Source: Acidobacteriaceae bacterium (lineage in GTDB: Bacteria; Acidobacteriota; Terriglobia; Terriglobales; Acidobacteriaceae). Taken from it: 64,000 nt of DNA. Below, one piece after another: positions 15,869 through 25,329 of the stretch; within the stretch, counting starts at the first letter, position 1, and each line of letters begins with the position of its first letter. The stretch is taken from the NCBI GenBank assembly GCA_021323655.1, contig JAJPKO010000021.1, positions 62,001-126,000 on the forward strand. The letters are read 5' to 3'. The translations under genes and the position numbers were made by a program. The notes under the pieces are model-generated. The model saw nothing but the letters and a program-made list of their open reading frames with translations. It searched no databases and was not told where the DNA came from.

Positions 15869-17235
15869 CAGGAGACCCACTCCGTCTGCGCAGGCTGTTG
15901 AGCAATGTTTTCTACCAGGACCTTGCTGATGCGATGTCCGCTCATCTCCGCAACCGTGAGCCTGCGGCCTTCATACTCAACCGACTCACCCCCTTTGGGA
16001 ATCCTTCCCAGCCGGGTCAGCAGAAAGCCGGCCAGCGTCTCAATTCCCGCATCGCGAGGCAAATGCCAGTTCATCTGCGTTTCCAGATCACGCAGGTTTA
16101 CGCTGCCGTCCAGCACCACTCCACCACTGGCGGAAGTAAGCGGTTTACGGGCAGCCACGTCGAATTCATCTTCCACCTCGCCGATGATCTGCTCAATTGC
16201 ATCCTCTACCGTCACCAGACCAACCGTCGTGCCAAACTCATCCACCACAATGGCAAGGTGCCGCCTGCGCTGCTGGAACTCCCTCAGCAGATCAAACACT
16301 GGTTTGGTTTCCGGGACCACCAGCACCTCGCGCATCACCTGTCGCAGGCGCAACTCTGAAAAAGGTGCTTCGGCAAAACGCGTGCGTGCCATGGCCCTGA
16401 AATGCATCAGCCGGGAAATGTCTTTGGAATAGACAACACCAATGATGTAGTCGTGCCCGCGTGCCGGATCGTATACAGGAATCCGCGAATGCTGCTCTTC
16501 AATAATGCGCGCACTGGCCTCTTCGATCAGCATGTCCGCCGCAAGCGAGAAGATACGCTGCCTCGGCGTCATGATCTCCCGCGCGGAGATTTCATTCCCC
16601 TCGACTACGCGATGAATCAGCAACTCCTGGAACTCCGACAGCACACCCGACCTCCGCGCCGCAGTGGCCACCAGCTTCAGTTCCTCCGGCGAATGCACCG
16701 AGGATTCGTGCGCCATCGGCGCATGAAAAAGCTTCAATACCAGCGACGCGGACCGGTTCATCAATCGCACCGCAGGCCGCGTCAGACGGATGAAAGCGTC
16801 CATGGGGCCTGCAACCCCTAGCGCCATCTGGTCCACTTTACGCAGCGCCAGCGATTTGGGAACAAGTTCTCCCAGCAGAACGTGAAAATAGGTAATGAGC
16901 GCAAAGGCCACCGGAACAGCAATCAGGTGCGCGTATACGGCAGCATGAGGAACTCCGGTCAGCCACTCCTGAAAGAGGGCCGCCACCACAGGCTCGCCGA
17001 TCCAGCCCAGCGCCAGGCTGCACAGCGTCACTCCAAATTGGACCGCAGGTAAAAAATCGCCCAGGTTCTGCTGCAACCGCCGCACAATGCGCGCGCCCGG
17101 ACGTCTCTGCGCAATCAGTTGCTCCACCCGGGTCTCGCGCAGGCTCACAATGGCGAATTCCGCGGCCACAAAAAAGCCGTTCGCCAGAATCAGCATCGCA
17201 ATGGAAACAAACCGGAAAAGCAAAAGACCAGACAT
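15868..17235 (-). CDS. CNNM-CBS-CorC/HlyC membrane protein (hemolysin C/CorC family)
   Basis: 455 residues. The N-terminal DUF21/CNNM membrane domain (about 1-190, four helices, NGFFVAAEFAIVSLRETRVEQL) is followed by a CBS pair (about 205-330, REIMTPRQRIFSL and VVDEFGTTVGLVTVEDAIEQIIGE blocks) and a CorC_HlyC transporter-associated domain (about 345-430). Family members take part in Mg/Co efflux or sodium-dependent Mg export. A corA-type magnesium channel remnant is also in this window (about 44.8 kb). The dipeptide-permease gene overlaps its stop codon. Confidence 0.9.
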   Translation of the reverse strand: MSGLLLFRFVSIAMLILANGFFVAAEFAIVSLRETRVEQLIAQRRPGARIVRRLQQNLGDFLPAVQFGVTLCSLALGWIGEPVVAALFQEWLTGVPHAAVYAHLIAVPVAFALITYFHVLLGELVPKSLALRKVDQMALGVAGPMDAFIRLTRPAVRLMNRSASLVLKLFHAPMAHESSVHSPEELKLVATAARRSGVLSEFQELLIHRVVEGNEISAREIMTPRQRIFSLAADMLIEEASARIIEEQHSRIPVYDPARGHDYIIGVVYSKDISRLMHFRAMARTRFAEAPFSELRLRQVMREVLVVPETKPVFDLLREFQQRRRHLAIVVDEFGTTVGLVTVEDAIEQIIGEVEDEFDVAARKPLTSASGGVVLDGSVNLRDLETQMNWHLPRDAGIETLAGFLLTRLGRIPKGGESVEYEGRRLTVAEMSGHRISKVLVENIAQQPAQTEWVS

Positions 17236-17337
17236 TTTTCTCTGAGTCTATCAAGACAGGGCCCAATTCAGCCTCTTGCCATGGCAACGACCAGCTTTGC
17301 GAAACCCGCTCAATGCCTGTACCTTTGTCACGGGACT

Positions 17338-18804
17338 ATGAATCATTTCAACGGTTTTGATCTTCAGGCTGCCGCCCGGCTTTCCATGACAGACCACGGC
17401 TTCGACGCAGGCTTTCCTCTGGCTGTAAAAGATGAGGTGACCGCAATCCAGCAGCACCCTCCCACGCTGGAAAGCTCCAGCGCCACCCAGGACATGCGCT
17501 CATTGCCCTGGTCTTCCATTGACAATGACACTTCCCGAGACCTCGATCAGATCGAAGTCAGCGATGAAGTAAAAGACGGCTCCATACGTGTGCGCATTGG
17601 CATCGCAGACGTAGACGCCTGTGTACCCAAAGGCTCTGCCATAGACCAGTTTGCCGCCAAACAAACCACGACGGTATATACCGGCGTTCACAACTTCTCC
17701 ATGTTGCCCGACGAGCTTTCTACGGGACTGACGTCGCTGCTCGAAAATCAGGATCGTCTCAGCGTTGTGTATGATTTCGTCGTGTCTCCCCAGGGCACAG
17801 TCAATTCCAGTGCCATCTACCGCGCAACAGTCAGAAATAAGGCACAGCTCGCCTATCCCTCGGTGGGGGCGTGGCTTGAGACAGGAGCAAACCCGCCAGC
17901 CAAAGTAGCTGCCTCGCAGGAAATCACCCGCCAGTTACAGACGCAAAACCGCGTCGCACAACTTCTGCGCGGTCAGCGCTACCTCCACGGTGCTCTCAAC
18001 CTTCAAACGATTGAAACCAATCCATTAATGCAGGATGGCCAGCCCGTGGACATCGAAATGCATCAGAGAAATCCCGCAACCGACCTCATCGAGGATTTCA
18101 TGATCGCCGCCAATGAAGTGGTCGCGAGGTCCCTGAAAAAAGCAGGCTTTTCTTCCATCCGCCGTATCGTGAAAATTCCAAAGCGCTGGGACCGCATTGT
18201 GGAACTCGCCGCCCAATACGGCACGAAACTTCCCGATGCTCCTGATCCAAGGCCGCTGCATGATTTTCTCTGTGAACGTCAGAAGACCGATCCGGACCAC
18301 TTCCCCGACCTGTCCCTCGCCGTAGTCAAGCTACTTGGCTCTGGAGAATACGTTCTCGAGCGCGCGAACGAAACCGCAGAAGGACACTTCGGCCTCGCCG
18401 TTCAGGACTACACCCACTCCACCGCGCCCAACCGCCGCTACGCCGACCTTGTGACGCAACGCCTTGTCAAAGCCATGGTCGCAGGACGAAAAACGCCTTA
18501 TTCCGACGATGAACTCGCCGTCATCGCGCAGCAGTGCACCCGTCAGGAAGATGCTGCCCGTAAAGTCGAACGGGAAATGCGCAAACGCATCGCCGCCGTG
18601 GTCATGCGCGGCCGCATCGGCCAGCAATTCTCCGCCATTATCACCGGAGTCAACGACCACGGGACCTTTGTACGCACGAAAGCTCCGCACGTCGAAGGAA
18701 TGCTGGTGCGCGGCAGCAAAGGCGTGGATGTTGGCGACAAGATCCAGGTCACGCTCCTGCACACAGATCCGGAGCGCGGTTACATAGACTTCGCGCGCAG
18801 CTAA
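17338..18804 (+). CDS. RNase II/R-type exoribonuclease (RNB domain, compact form)
   Basis: 488 residues from the ATG at 17338; an alternative in-frame ATG is at 17281. The RNB active-site block reads SIDNDTSRDLDQ. It keeps three of the four metal-binding acidic positions, with Gln at the fourth, as I recall for compact Deinococcus-type RNase II proteins. DYTHSTAPNRRYADLVTQR is the conserved second block, and a C-terminal S1-like domain (about 420-488, GVNDHGTFVRT) ends the protein. Cold-shock domains are missing, unlike enterobacterial RNase II. Expected role: 3'-5' RNA degradation in the cytoplasm. The next gene begins 11 bp downstream, a likely operon. Confidence 0.88.
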   Translation: MNHFNGFDLQAAARLSMTDHGFDAGFPLAVKDEVTAIQQHPPTLESSSATQDMRSLPWSSIDNDTSRDLDQIEVSDEVKDGSIRVRIGIADVDACVPKGSAIDQFAAKQTTTVYTGVHNFSMLPDELSTGLTSLLENQDRLSVVYDFVVSPQGTVNSSAIYRATVRNKAQLAYPSVGAWLETGANPPAKVAASQEITRQLQTQNRVAQLLRGQRYLHGALNLQTIETNPLMQDGQPVDIEMHQRNPATDLIEDFMIAANEVVARSLKKAGFSSIRRIVKIPKRWDRIVELAAQYGTKLPDAPDPRPLHDFLCERQKTDPDHFPDLSLAVVKLLGSGEYVLERANETAEGHFGLAVQDYTHSTAPNRRYADLVTQRLVKAMVAGRKTPYSDDELAVIAQQCTRQEDAARKVEREMRKRIAAVVMRGRIGQQFSAIITGVNDHGTFVRTKAPHVEGMLVRGSKGVDVGDKIQVTLLHTDPERGYIDFARS

Positions 18805-18814
18805 AATTCATGTC

Positions 18815-21370
18815 ATGCGGCCCCACCTTGGAACTCTGGTAGATGATTTCGAGCGCCATGGCAGCGAGATCGCCATCGTCACCTATCGCGGGAACCGCCG
18901 CATCAGTACCACGTATGGTGAAGTAGCTGCACTTGCGCGGCGTTTCGCCTTCCTGCTTCAGCAGCATGAAATTGCGCCGGGAGAACGCGTACTCCTGTGG
19001 GGGCAGAATTCCGCAGAGTGGGTCGCCGCCTTCTTCGGCTGCGTACTGCGCGGAGTCATCGCTGTTCCATTGGACGCCGCCGGAAGCCCTGAATTTTCAA
19101 AACGCGTCTTCGAGGAAACCCAGCCAAAGCTCATCGTCGGTGATCCCGCGCTGATTGCTCAACTCCCTGAAAATATCCCGAATCTCGTACTCGACAATCT
19201 GAAAAACGCGCTTCCCCCGCAACCACAAAACAGCGTTCCGGGCCCCTCTCTCAACCTCGATACGCCGCTCCAGATTCTCTTTACCTCCGGCACCACATCC
19301 GAGCCAAAAGGCGTTGTGCACACCCATCTCAACGTGCTGGCCAGCGTCACCCCCATTGAGCGCGAAATGCAGAAGTACTTGCGATACGAGCGCTTCGTGC
19401 ACCCATTGCGTTTTCTGCACACGCTTCCTCTAAGCCATGTCTTCGGCCAGTTCATGGGCCTCTGGCTGCCCGTCTTGCTGGGCGCGGAGGTGCACTTTGA
19501 ATCCCGTCTTCAGTCGCCCCGCTTGGTAGAACTGGTTCGTCGCGAGCGTATCTCAGTGCTGGCCGCAGTGCCTCGCGTACTTGATCTGCTGCGCGCGCAT
19601 CTGCTCTCGCTCTTTCCGCAACTGCCGGCGCAAATCACCACTTCACAGGGCAGGCCCGTATGGAAAAGATGGTGGCATTTCCGCAAGGTCCATCGCCTTC
19701 TCGGGTGGAAGTTCTGGGCCTTCGTCTGTGGCGGAGCATCGCTTCCATCGGAGCTTGAATCTTTCTGGAACACGCTTGGCTTCGCGATCGTACAGGGTTA
19801 TGGCATGACGGAAACCACCGCCCTTATTACGCTGAACCACCCGTTCAAATCAGGCAAAGGCACCGTCGGCAAAGCACTTCCCGGACGCGAAATCCGCATC
19901 TCTCCTGAAGGAGAACTCCTCGTCCGCGGCGACATGGTTTCCACTGCCACCTGGCAGCGCGGCCAGATCGTGCAGTCTCCAGGCGATTGGCTCGCTACCG
20001 GCGACCTGGCCCGCAGCGACGACGAAGGCCGCTACCAATTCCTCGGCAGAAAAGGCCAGATGATCGTCACCTCGTCCGGACTGAATATTCATCCCGAAGA
20101 CGTGGAAGCCGCCCTAGACAAGCAGCAGAATGTCCGTGCATCGGTTGTCGTTCCTGCAAAGCTGCCCGGCGGAACAGAACCCATGGCTGTCCTTCTCTTT
20201 CGCGGGACTGAAGCCGAAGCCTCCGAGGCCATTCGCGCCGCGAACACGCAACTCGCCGACTATCAGCGCATCCGTTATTGGCGCCTCTGGCCCGCACTAG
20301 ATTTCCCCCGCACCTCAACCGGAAAAATCCAGCGCAGCAAGGTCGCGCAATGGGCCGCCTCCACCATCACCGGCAATCCATCTTCACAGTCACGCAACAC
20401 CGATTCACTCCTCGAACTCATCGCCACCATCACACGCAGTCCAGCGGACAAAACTACAGAGGACGCGCGCCTCGACGAAGACCTCCATCTCGACAGCCTG
20501 GGCCGCGTGCAATTACAAAGCGAACTGGAGCAGAAACTCGGCATCACTCTCGATGACGCAACCATCATCGGCATCCAAACATTAGGCGAACTTCGCCATG
20601 TGCTGGGGATGAACGGCGGCAATCACGCTGTTTCACTTTCATGCTCTTCCGCCGCTCTTCAGCAACCCCGCCTTGCGAAACTCCACTACCCGCAATGGCC
20701 CTGGTCATGGCCCATTCTGGCTGCGCGAATCATCTTCATAGAATGCATCGCCCGCCCGCTGACCAGCTTCCTCGCAAGCCCTCGCATCTCCCGCACGCCC
20801 GAATTTTCCCTTCCGCCCAAGCCGGTCCTGATCATCGCCAACCACATCACCGCATACGACGCGGCACTCGTTCTGTACGCACTTCCCGGCCCCCTGCGCA
20901 GACACACCGCCATCGCCATGGCTGCTGATATTCTCGATGACCTTCGCCACGCACGAGGTCAGGACACCCGACTGCAAAATCTCCTGGCCCCCGCGGCTTA
21001 CTGGCTCATCACCGCCCTGTTTAATGTCTTTCCACTGCCGCGCAGCGCAGGTTTCCGCGAGAGCTTCGCGCACATGGGCCACGCCCTCGATCGCGGATAC
21101 AACGTCCTCATCTTCCCTGAAGGCACGCGCACTTCCGGAGTACTGCAGAAGTTTCGTCCTGGCATCGGCATGCTCGTGCAGGAGTCGAATGCAGCAGTTC
21201 TCCCGGTTGCTCTGCGCGGTCTGGGCAATCTAAAGCAAGCAGGCAAAGGATGGTTCCGCTCCGGCAAACTTGAGGTCCGCGTCGGCACTCCGGTCCAGTT
21301 TCAGTCCACTGACTCGCCAGAGAGCATCACCGCGGCGCTCGAAGATGCCCTGCGCTCCATGCTGTCCTGA
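18815..21370 (+). CDS. Acyl-activating ligase - acyl carrier protein - PlsC acyltransferase fusion
   Basis: 851 residues in three domains. (1) An AMP-forming ligase (about 5-510): LFTSGTTSEPKG near residue 156, VQGYGMTETTALI, and the C-terminal TSTGKIQRSK lysine block. (2) An acyl carrier protein (about 525-600) with LHLDSLGR, Ser561 being the phosphopantetheine site. (3) A 1-acylglycerol-phosphate acyltransferase domain (about 640-845) with the NHITAYD catalytic motif near 675 and FPEGTRT near 767. Together these could activate a fatty acid, load it on the built-in ACP and transfer it to a lysophospholipid. E. coli Aas does a similar job with acyltransferase first and no ACP. It follows the RNase gene by 10 bp. 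Confidence 0.9.
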   Translation: MRPHLGTLVDDFERHGSEIAIVTYRGNRRISTTYGEVAALARRFAFLLQQHEIAPGERVLLWGQNSAEWVAAFFGCVLRGVIAVPLDAAGSPEFSKRVFEETQPKLIVGDPALIAQLPENIPNLVLDNLKNALPPQPQNSVPGPSLNLDTPLQILFTSGTTSEPKGVVHTHLNVLASVTPIEREMQKYLRYERFVHPLRFLHTLPLSHVFGQFMGLWLPVLLGAEVHFESRLQSPRLVELVRRERISVLAAVPRVLDLLRAHLLSLFPQLPAQITTSQGRPVWKRWWHFRKVHRLLGWKFWAFVCGGASLPSELESFWNTLGFAIVQGYGMTETTALITLNHPFKSGKGTVGKALPGREIRISPEGELLVRGDMVSTATWQRGQIVQSPGDWLATGDLARSDDEGRYQFLGRKGQMIVTSSGLNIHPEDVEAALDKQQNVRASVVVPAKLPGGTEPMAVLLFRGTEAEASEAIRAANTQLADYQRIRYWRLWPALDFPRTSTGKIQRSKVAQWAASTITGNPSSQSRNTDSLLELIATITRSPADKTTEDARLDEDLHLDSLGRVQLQSELEQKLGITLDDATIIGIQTLGELRHVLGMNGGNHAVSLSCSSAALQQPRLAKLHYPQWPWSWPILAARIIFIECIARPLTSFLASPRISRTPEFSLPPKPVLIIANHITAYDAALVLYALPGPLRRHTAIAMAADILDDLRHARGQDTRLQNLLAPAAYWLITALFNVFPLPRSAGFRESFAHMGHALDRGYNVLIFPEGTRTSGVLQKFRPGIGMLVQESNAAVLPVALRGLGNLKQAGKGWFRSGKLEVRVGTPVQFQSTDSPESITAALEDALRSMLS

Positions 21371-21373
21371 TTG

Positions 21374-23170
21374 CTACTTCGCCAATCTTCCGATCACCAC
21401 ATCAATGCCGCCCGTAAAGCTCCTTCCCGGCATCCGCACTCCCTCAATTTCTTCATACCCGGTATTGCTCAGGTTAGATATTTGCACATAAGGATAAATC
21501 CGTCCCTTCTCCCGCGTGATCGCCGCGTCCCATACCGGATATGCTTCCTTCCCATAACGCTGCGTGATCCCCACGCGATTATGCAGCATGTATCCGCCCA
21601 GCGGAGCAATCGTCCACTCCGCATAAGCATTGTTCACCGGATAATTAAAGACGTACTCCGACTCCAACCCATGCAGCGCCTGCTGAGCACCAGACAGCAG
21701 CGTCCACGCCAGTTTCACCTGCTGATTGTGCGCCGCCTGCCATGTCCACGCGCTCTCCACGCCAGCAAATCGCAATCCCGTCAAATTGCTCGCATGCCAC
21801 TTGTCATTTGCATTGGCCCGCACATAATCAATCGCGTCATGCTGTCGCGAATAAAATCCGGTCACCGAAGCATACGATTGCGCTCCCACAAACCAATCCA
21901 GTCCCGCTTCGTAGTTCCACGCCGACTCAGGCTTCAGATTCGGGTCCCCCGCCGTTGCCGGATCGCTGTAGTAAAGATCGGTATAACTCGGCAGCCGGAA
22001 ACCATACCCAACAGCGCCGTGCAGCTTCACGCTCTCATTCAGCCAGTAACTCCCCGCAATCGCAGGGCTGGCAGTCGAATAACCTCCGCTGATGATCTCC
22101 TGCCGCAGCCCCGCGGTAATCGAAGCGCGCTTCCATTGCACATCCACATCCAGATACCCCGCACCCCAGTTGCGCGCGTGGTTGCCCAGATTATTGCTGT
22201 GGATCGAATCGCCATCGCCCTCCAGCCCATAAAAAAGCGAGCTGTGCGCGCCAACGTGGTCACTGCGGCGCAGCGCCCCCTGCCAACTCTGGTCTATATG
22301 CTGGTTCTTATAAAAACCCGGATCGTTCCGCAACAGCACAAAAATGTCCGAATGCCTGCGGTATCCAAACGCGGCTGACGTCTTCGTACCAAGCTCCTGA
22401 CGTATGGAAGCGAACCACCCTTTCGTCCGCTCCCAGGAATTGAAACTGCCATAAAATTGGTCAGCGCCAAAAGCTCGATCGCTTCCCGCCAGCAAAACAT
22501 CGCTCTCGCCCAGCAGCGTCTTCCAGCGCGTCTCCGTGCTTCCGTTTTCATTGCGGTAGTCGCGGTCAGGCGTAAATCCAGTAGAAAAATTGCGCGCGAC
22601 TGATACCACTTCCGACCACCGCCTGCCGACGAGCAGTCCTGTGAACGCCTGCTCATTTTCACCAAAGCTTCCCACTCCGCTGCGTAGCCTGAGCGCCGTA
22701 GTTTCAGGAACGGCTGTAAGAAAATCCACCACGCCACCCACCGCATCAGAACCATACAGTGTCGAGCCAGGGCCATGCAGAACATCAATAGACTGCATCG
22801 CATCCATCGGCACCGGAAGATCAAGATTGTGGTGCGGAGATTGCGCGTCATTCACACGAAATCCATTGATAAGGACCAGCGTCTGCGCAAACGATGAGCC
22901 CCTCATCACAATGTCCGCCTGCGCCCCGCCCGCGCCACGCTGCTCAATATAGGTCGAGGGGTCGGTCCGCAGCCGGTCCTCAATCGTCTGGAAAGCAAAC
23001 GGCCGCTGTTGCGTATTCATAATCACAACCGAACGGTTCGAATCCCCCAGTGTCACCGGGGCCGGATTGCCCACTACCACCACCGTGGCCTTCGCCGGGG
23101 CCACAGTCTCCTGCGCCATTCCCGCAACAACCCCCACCAGACAACATAAAAAGGAACAAGCCACTTTCAT
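21374..23170 (-). CDS. BtuB-like TonB-dependent outer-membrane receptor
   Basis: About 598 residues from the ATG at 23170, which starts a good signal peptide (VACSFLCCLVGVVAGMAQ). Two more in-frame ATGs lie upstream, up to 23221. A plug domain (about 45-170) contains RGAGGAQADIVMRGSSFAQTL-like text and the DVLHGPGSTLYGSDAVGGVV signature. A 22-strand barrel follows, ending in a short aromatic-poor terminus (VVIGRLAK). Length and plug resemble cobalamin or siderophore receptors. The ligand is unknown; no transporter genes are adjacent. It is divergent from a MarR regulator, with an inverted repeat between them that may control it, and ends 3 bp from the fusion gene tail-to-tail. Confidence 0.85.
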   Translation of the reverse strand: MKVACSFLCCLVGVVAGMAQETVAPAKATVVVVGNPAPVTLGDSNRSVVIMNTQQRPFAFQTIEDRLRTDPSTYIEQRGAGGAQADIVMRGSSFAQTLVLINGFRVNDAQSPHHNLDLPVPMDAMQSIDVLHGPGSTLYGSDAVGGVVDFLTAVPETTALRLRSGVGSFGENEQAFTGLLVGRRWSEVVSVARNFSTGFTPDRDYRNENGSTETRWKTLLGESDVLLAGSDRAFGADQFYGSFNSWERTKGWFASIRQELGTKTSAAFGYRRHSDIFVLLRNDPGFYKNQHIDQSWQGALRRSDHVGAHSSLFYGLEGDGDSIHSNNLGNHARNWGAGYLDVDVQWKRASITAGLRQEIISGGYSTASPAIAGSYWLNESVKLHGAVGYGFRLPSYTDLYYSDPATAGDPNLKPESAWNYEAGLDWFVGAQSYASVTGFYSRQHDAIDYVRANANDKWHASNLTGLRFAGVESAWTWQAAHNQQVKLAWTLLSGAQQALHGLESEYVFNYPVNNAYAEWTIAPLGGYMLHNRVGITQRYGKEAYPVWDAAITREKGRIYPYVQISNLSNTGYEEIEGVRMPGRSFTGGIDVVIGRLAK

Positions 23171-23230
23171 CAGCCCTATCATCAGGCCGGTCTCTATCCG
23201 CCGCAATCGTAATTTAGTCATGAATTGGAT

Positions 23231-23247
23231 AGTTCAGGATGTGAACT
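23231..23247. promoter_or_regulatory. 17-bp inverted repeat between receptor and marR (candidate MarR operator)
   Basis: AGTTCAGGATGTGAACT has perfect 6-bp arms (AGTTCA/TGAACT) around a 5-bp centre, a typical MarR-dimer site. It lies between the divergent receptor and marR starts. A second weaker repeat, CTCGA...TCGAG (23258-23277), spans the marR start codon. Confidence 0.55.
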
Positions 23248-23265
23248 TTCCTGTAATCTCGAAAT

Positions 23266-23712
23266 ATGCGTATCGAGACGTTTCTTGAGCAAAGTCCGCT
23301 CTTTGAAATCTACCGGGTCTCCAGAAAACTGGACGCACATCTCCGCCAGATACTCGGCCCCAATGAAGTCACCTTCTTTGAGGCGCTCCTGCTCGTGTCC
23401 ATCCTCTTTGAAGAGCCGCACGCCGTAAAGCCGTCTCATCTCGCGCAGACTTTTTCCACCGGGCGCGGAAACATCAGCAACTGCATCTCATCGCTTGAAG
23501 CACGCGGTCTGTTAAAGCGCCGCATTGATCCCGAAGATGGCCGCAGCATTCAGCTCCTGCTCAAACCGCAAGGGCGCAAGTATGCCATGCAAGCCATTCG
23601 TATTCTGGACCAGATGCAAAAGCAGTTTGAAAAACACATCGGAACTCCGCAGTTAAAATCAGCGCTCAATGCCGTTCGCCAGGTTGAGCATCTCTGTGAA
23701 GCAACAGTGTGA
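23266..23712 (+). CDS. MarR-family transcriptional regulator
   Basis: 148 residues. The winged helix spans about 35-105: VTFFEALLLVSILFEE, then SHLAQTFSTGRGNISNCISSLEARGLLKRRIDPEDGRS, whose recognition helix and wing (DPEDGR) are characteristic of MarR. N- and C-terminal helices form the dimer interface. It lies head-to-head with the TonB receptor and its stop is immediately followed by the antiporter start. The inferred regulon is itself, the receptor and the antiporter. No cysteine sensor is obvious. Confidence 0.86.
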   Translation: MRIETFLEQSPLFEIYRVSRKLDAHLRQILGPNEVTFFEALLLVSILFEEPHAVKPSHLAQTFSTGRGNISNCISSLEARGLLKRRIDPEDGRSIQLLLKPQGRKYAMQAIRILDQMQKQFEKHIGTPQLKSALNAVRQVEHLCEATV

Positions 23713-23721
23713 GTGCGCCGC

Positions 23722-25329
23722 ATGACCATCAACATCCATCATCTCGAACTTCTCATGCTGTTATTGCTGCTGTTCGTCGTGGGTCTGGCCGTTCTTGCCC
23801 GCCGCGTCGGTCAGCCGTATCCTATTATTTTCGTGCTCGGCGGCCTGGTCTTGAGTTTTCTTCCGCCAGTCCCTGAAGTCGCCCTCCACCCTGATTTCGT
23901 CTTCCTCGTCGTGCTGCCTCCGCTCGTCTTTGCCGCGGCGCACAATACATCCTGGCGTGATTTCCGCGAGAACCTCATCAGCATCCTCATGCTTGCCTTT
24001 GGCCTGGTCGCCTTCACCGTCGTCGGTGTTGGCTTCGCCGGTCATTATTTCTTCCCGCAACTCACCTGGAAAACCGGCCTGGTCCTCGGCGCCGTCGTCT
24101 CTACAACTGACACGCTCGCCTCCACCAGCATTGCCCGAAAACTCGGCATCCCTGCCCGCATTGTGGACATACTCGAAGGCGAAAGCCTCATCAACGATGC
24201 GAGTGGCCTGCTCGCCGTCAGTTTCACCATCGGCATTATTACCAGCGGACACGCACCCTCCGTCGCCAGCGCCATCGGCCAGCTCCTCCTGTTGTCCGCC
24301 GGCGGCGTACTCATCGGCCTCGTCATTGCCTGGATCCATTCACGTCTCATCTACCGGATCGAAGCCGCACAGATTGAGATGACCATGACCCTCATGACGC
24401 CGTACGTCGCCTATCTCGCCGCGGAACGCCTGCATACTTCCGGCGTCATGGCCACCGTCGCTTGTGGACTCTACCTCGGCCACCATCGCGCGCGCCTGCT
24501 CTCACTTGGAGCACGCCTCGAATCCCCGGCCGTCTGGAACACGGTGGAATTTGTCCTGAACGGGCTGGTTTTTCTCCTGCTCGGTCTCCAGATTTCTTCC
24601 GTACTGGAGGGCATCGAACATCTCGGCACCGGAAGCCTCATTGCCGGCGGCCTCCTGATCAGCCTCATCGTCATTGTGCTGCGATTTGTCTGGGTGTTTC
24701 CCGGCGTACGCATCGCGCAAAAGCTGCGCCATCATTTCGGCGGTAACACCATCATCGAAAACCGCCAGGTGTTCCTCGTCGCCTGGGGTGGAATGCGCGG
24801 CGTCATTGCGCTCGCAGCCGCTCTTTCGCTTCCTGAGTTCCTCCCCGACGGCTCCCCATTTCCCGCGCGTAACATCATCATCTTTTTCACCTTCTGCGTC
24901 ATTCTCGTCACACTCGTCGGCCAGGGACTCACATTTCCTTTCATCATTCGCAAGCTCGGGCTCGCCCGCACTGGTCCCCTGCCCAATCAGGAAGAACAGC
25001 TGGCTTTAAGAAAAATGATCCAAAGCGCCATCAGCTATCTCCAACAACAGAAAGAAAAGGACAGTGAAAATAAAGAGGTATATGAGGCGCTCCTGCGCGC
25101 CTACAAGCGCAGAACAGCGTTACTCCAGAACCCCGAAGAGGGCGCAAAGGAAGAAGTCACCTCACAAGCCCACCGCTACTTCGAAATCGCCCGCGCCGCT
25201 CGCAACGTGGAACGCCGCATCGCAGGAGAGCTGCTGGCCTCCAACCAGATCAACGATCTCGTTTACCAGCAGCTCATCCTCGATATTGACCTCCAGGACG
25301 CGCGCTTCTCCGCACCCTTCGCCTCCTGA
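23722..25329 (+). CDS. CPA1-type Na+/H+ (cation/proton) antiporter
   Basis: About 535 residues from the ATG at 23722 (or a GTG at 23713). It has 12-13 membrane helices up to about residue 410. Family blocks include VLPPLVFAAAHNTSWRDFREN, SLINDASGLLAVSF (the Asn-Asp pair of electroneutral CPA1 exchangers, around residue 155) and VAWGGMRGVIALAAAL. The cytoplasmic tail (about 420-535) is charged and helical and may sense ions or pH. The marR gene ends directly upstream, so the two are probably cotranscribed and the antiporter is under MarR control. Confidence 0.9.
   Translation: MTINIHHLELLMLLLLLFVVGLAVLARRVGQPYPIIFVLGGLVLSFLPPVPEVALHPDFVFLVVLPPLVFAAAHNTSWRDFRENLISILMLAFGLVAFTVVGVGFAGHYFFPQLTWKTGLVLGAVVSTTDTLASTSIARKLGIPARIVDILEGESLINDASGLLAVSFTIGIITSGHAPSVASAIGQLLLLSAGGVLIGLVIAWIHSRLIYRIEAAQIEMTMTLMTPYVAYLAAERLHTSGVMATVACGLYLGHHRARLLSLGARLESPAVWNTVEFVLNGLVFLLLGLQISSVLEGIEHLGTGSLIAGGLLISLIVIVLRFVWVFPGVRIAQKLRHHFGGNTIIENRQVFLVAWGGMRGVIALAAALSLPEFLPDGSPFPARNIIIFFTFCVILVTLVGQGLTFPFIIRKLGLARTGPLPNQEEQLALRKMIQSAISYLQQQKEKDSENKEVYEALLRAYKRRTALLQNPEEGAKEEVTSQAHRYFEIARAARNVERRIAGELLASNQINDLVYQQLILDIDLQDARFSAPFAS

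Noticed and set aside
23035..23045. GGTTCGAATCC, a tRNA T-arm-like string
   Set aside because: It lies inside the receptor coding sequence and no matching acceptor, D or anticodon arms surround it.
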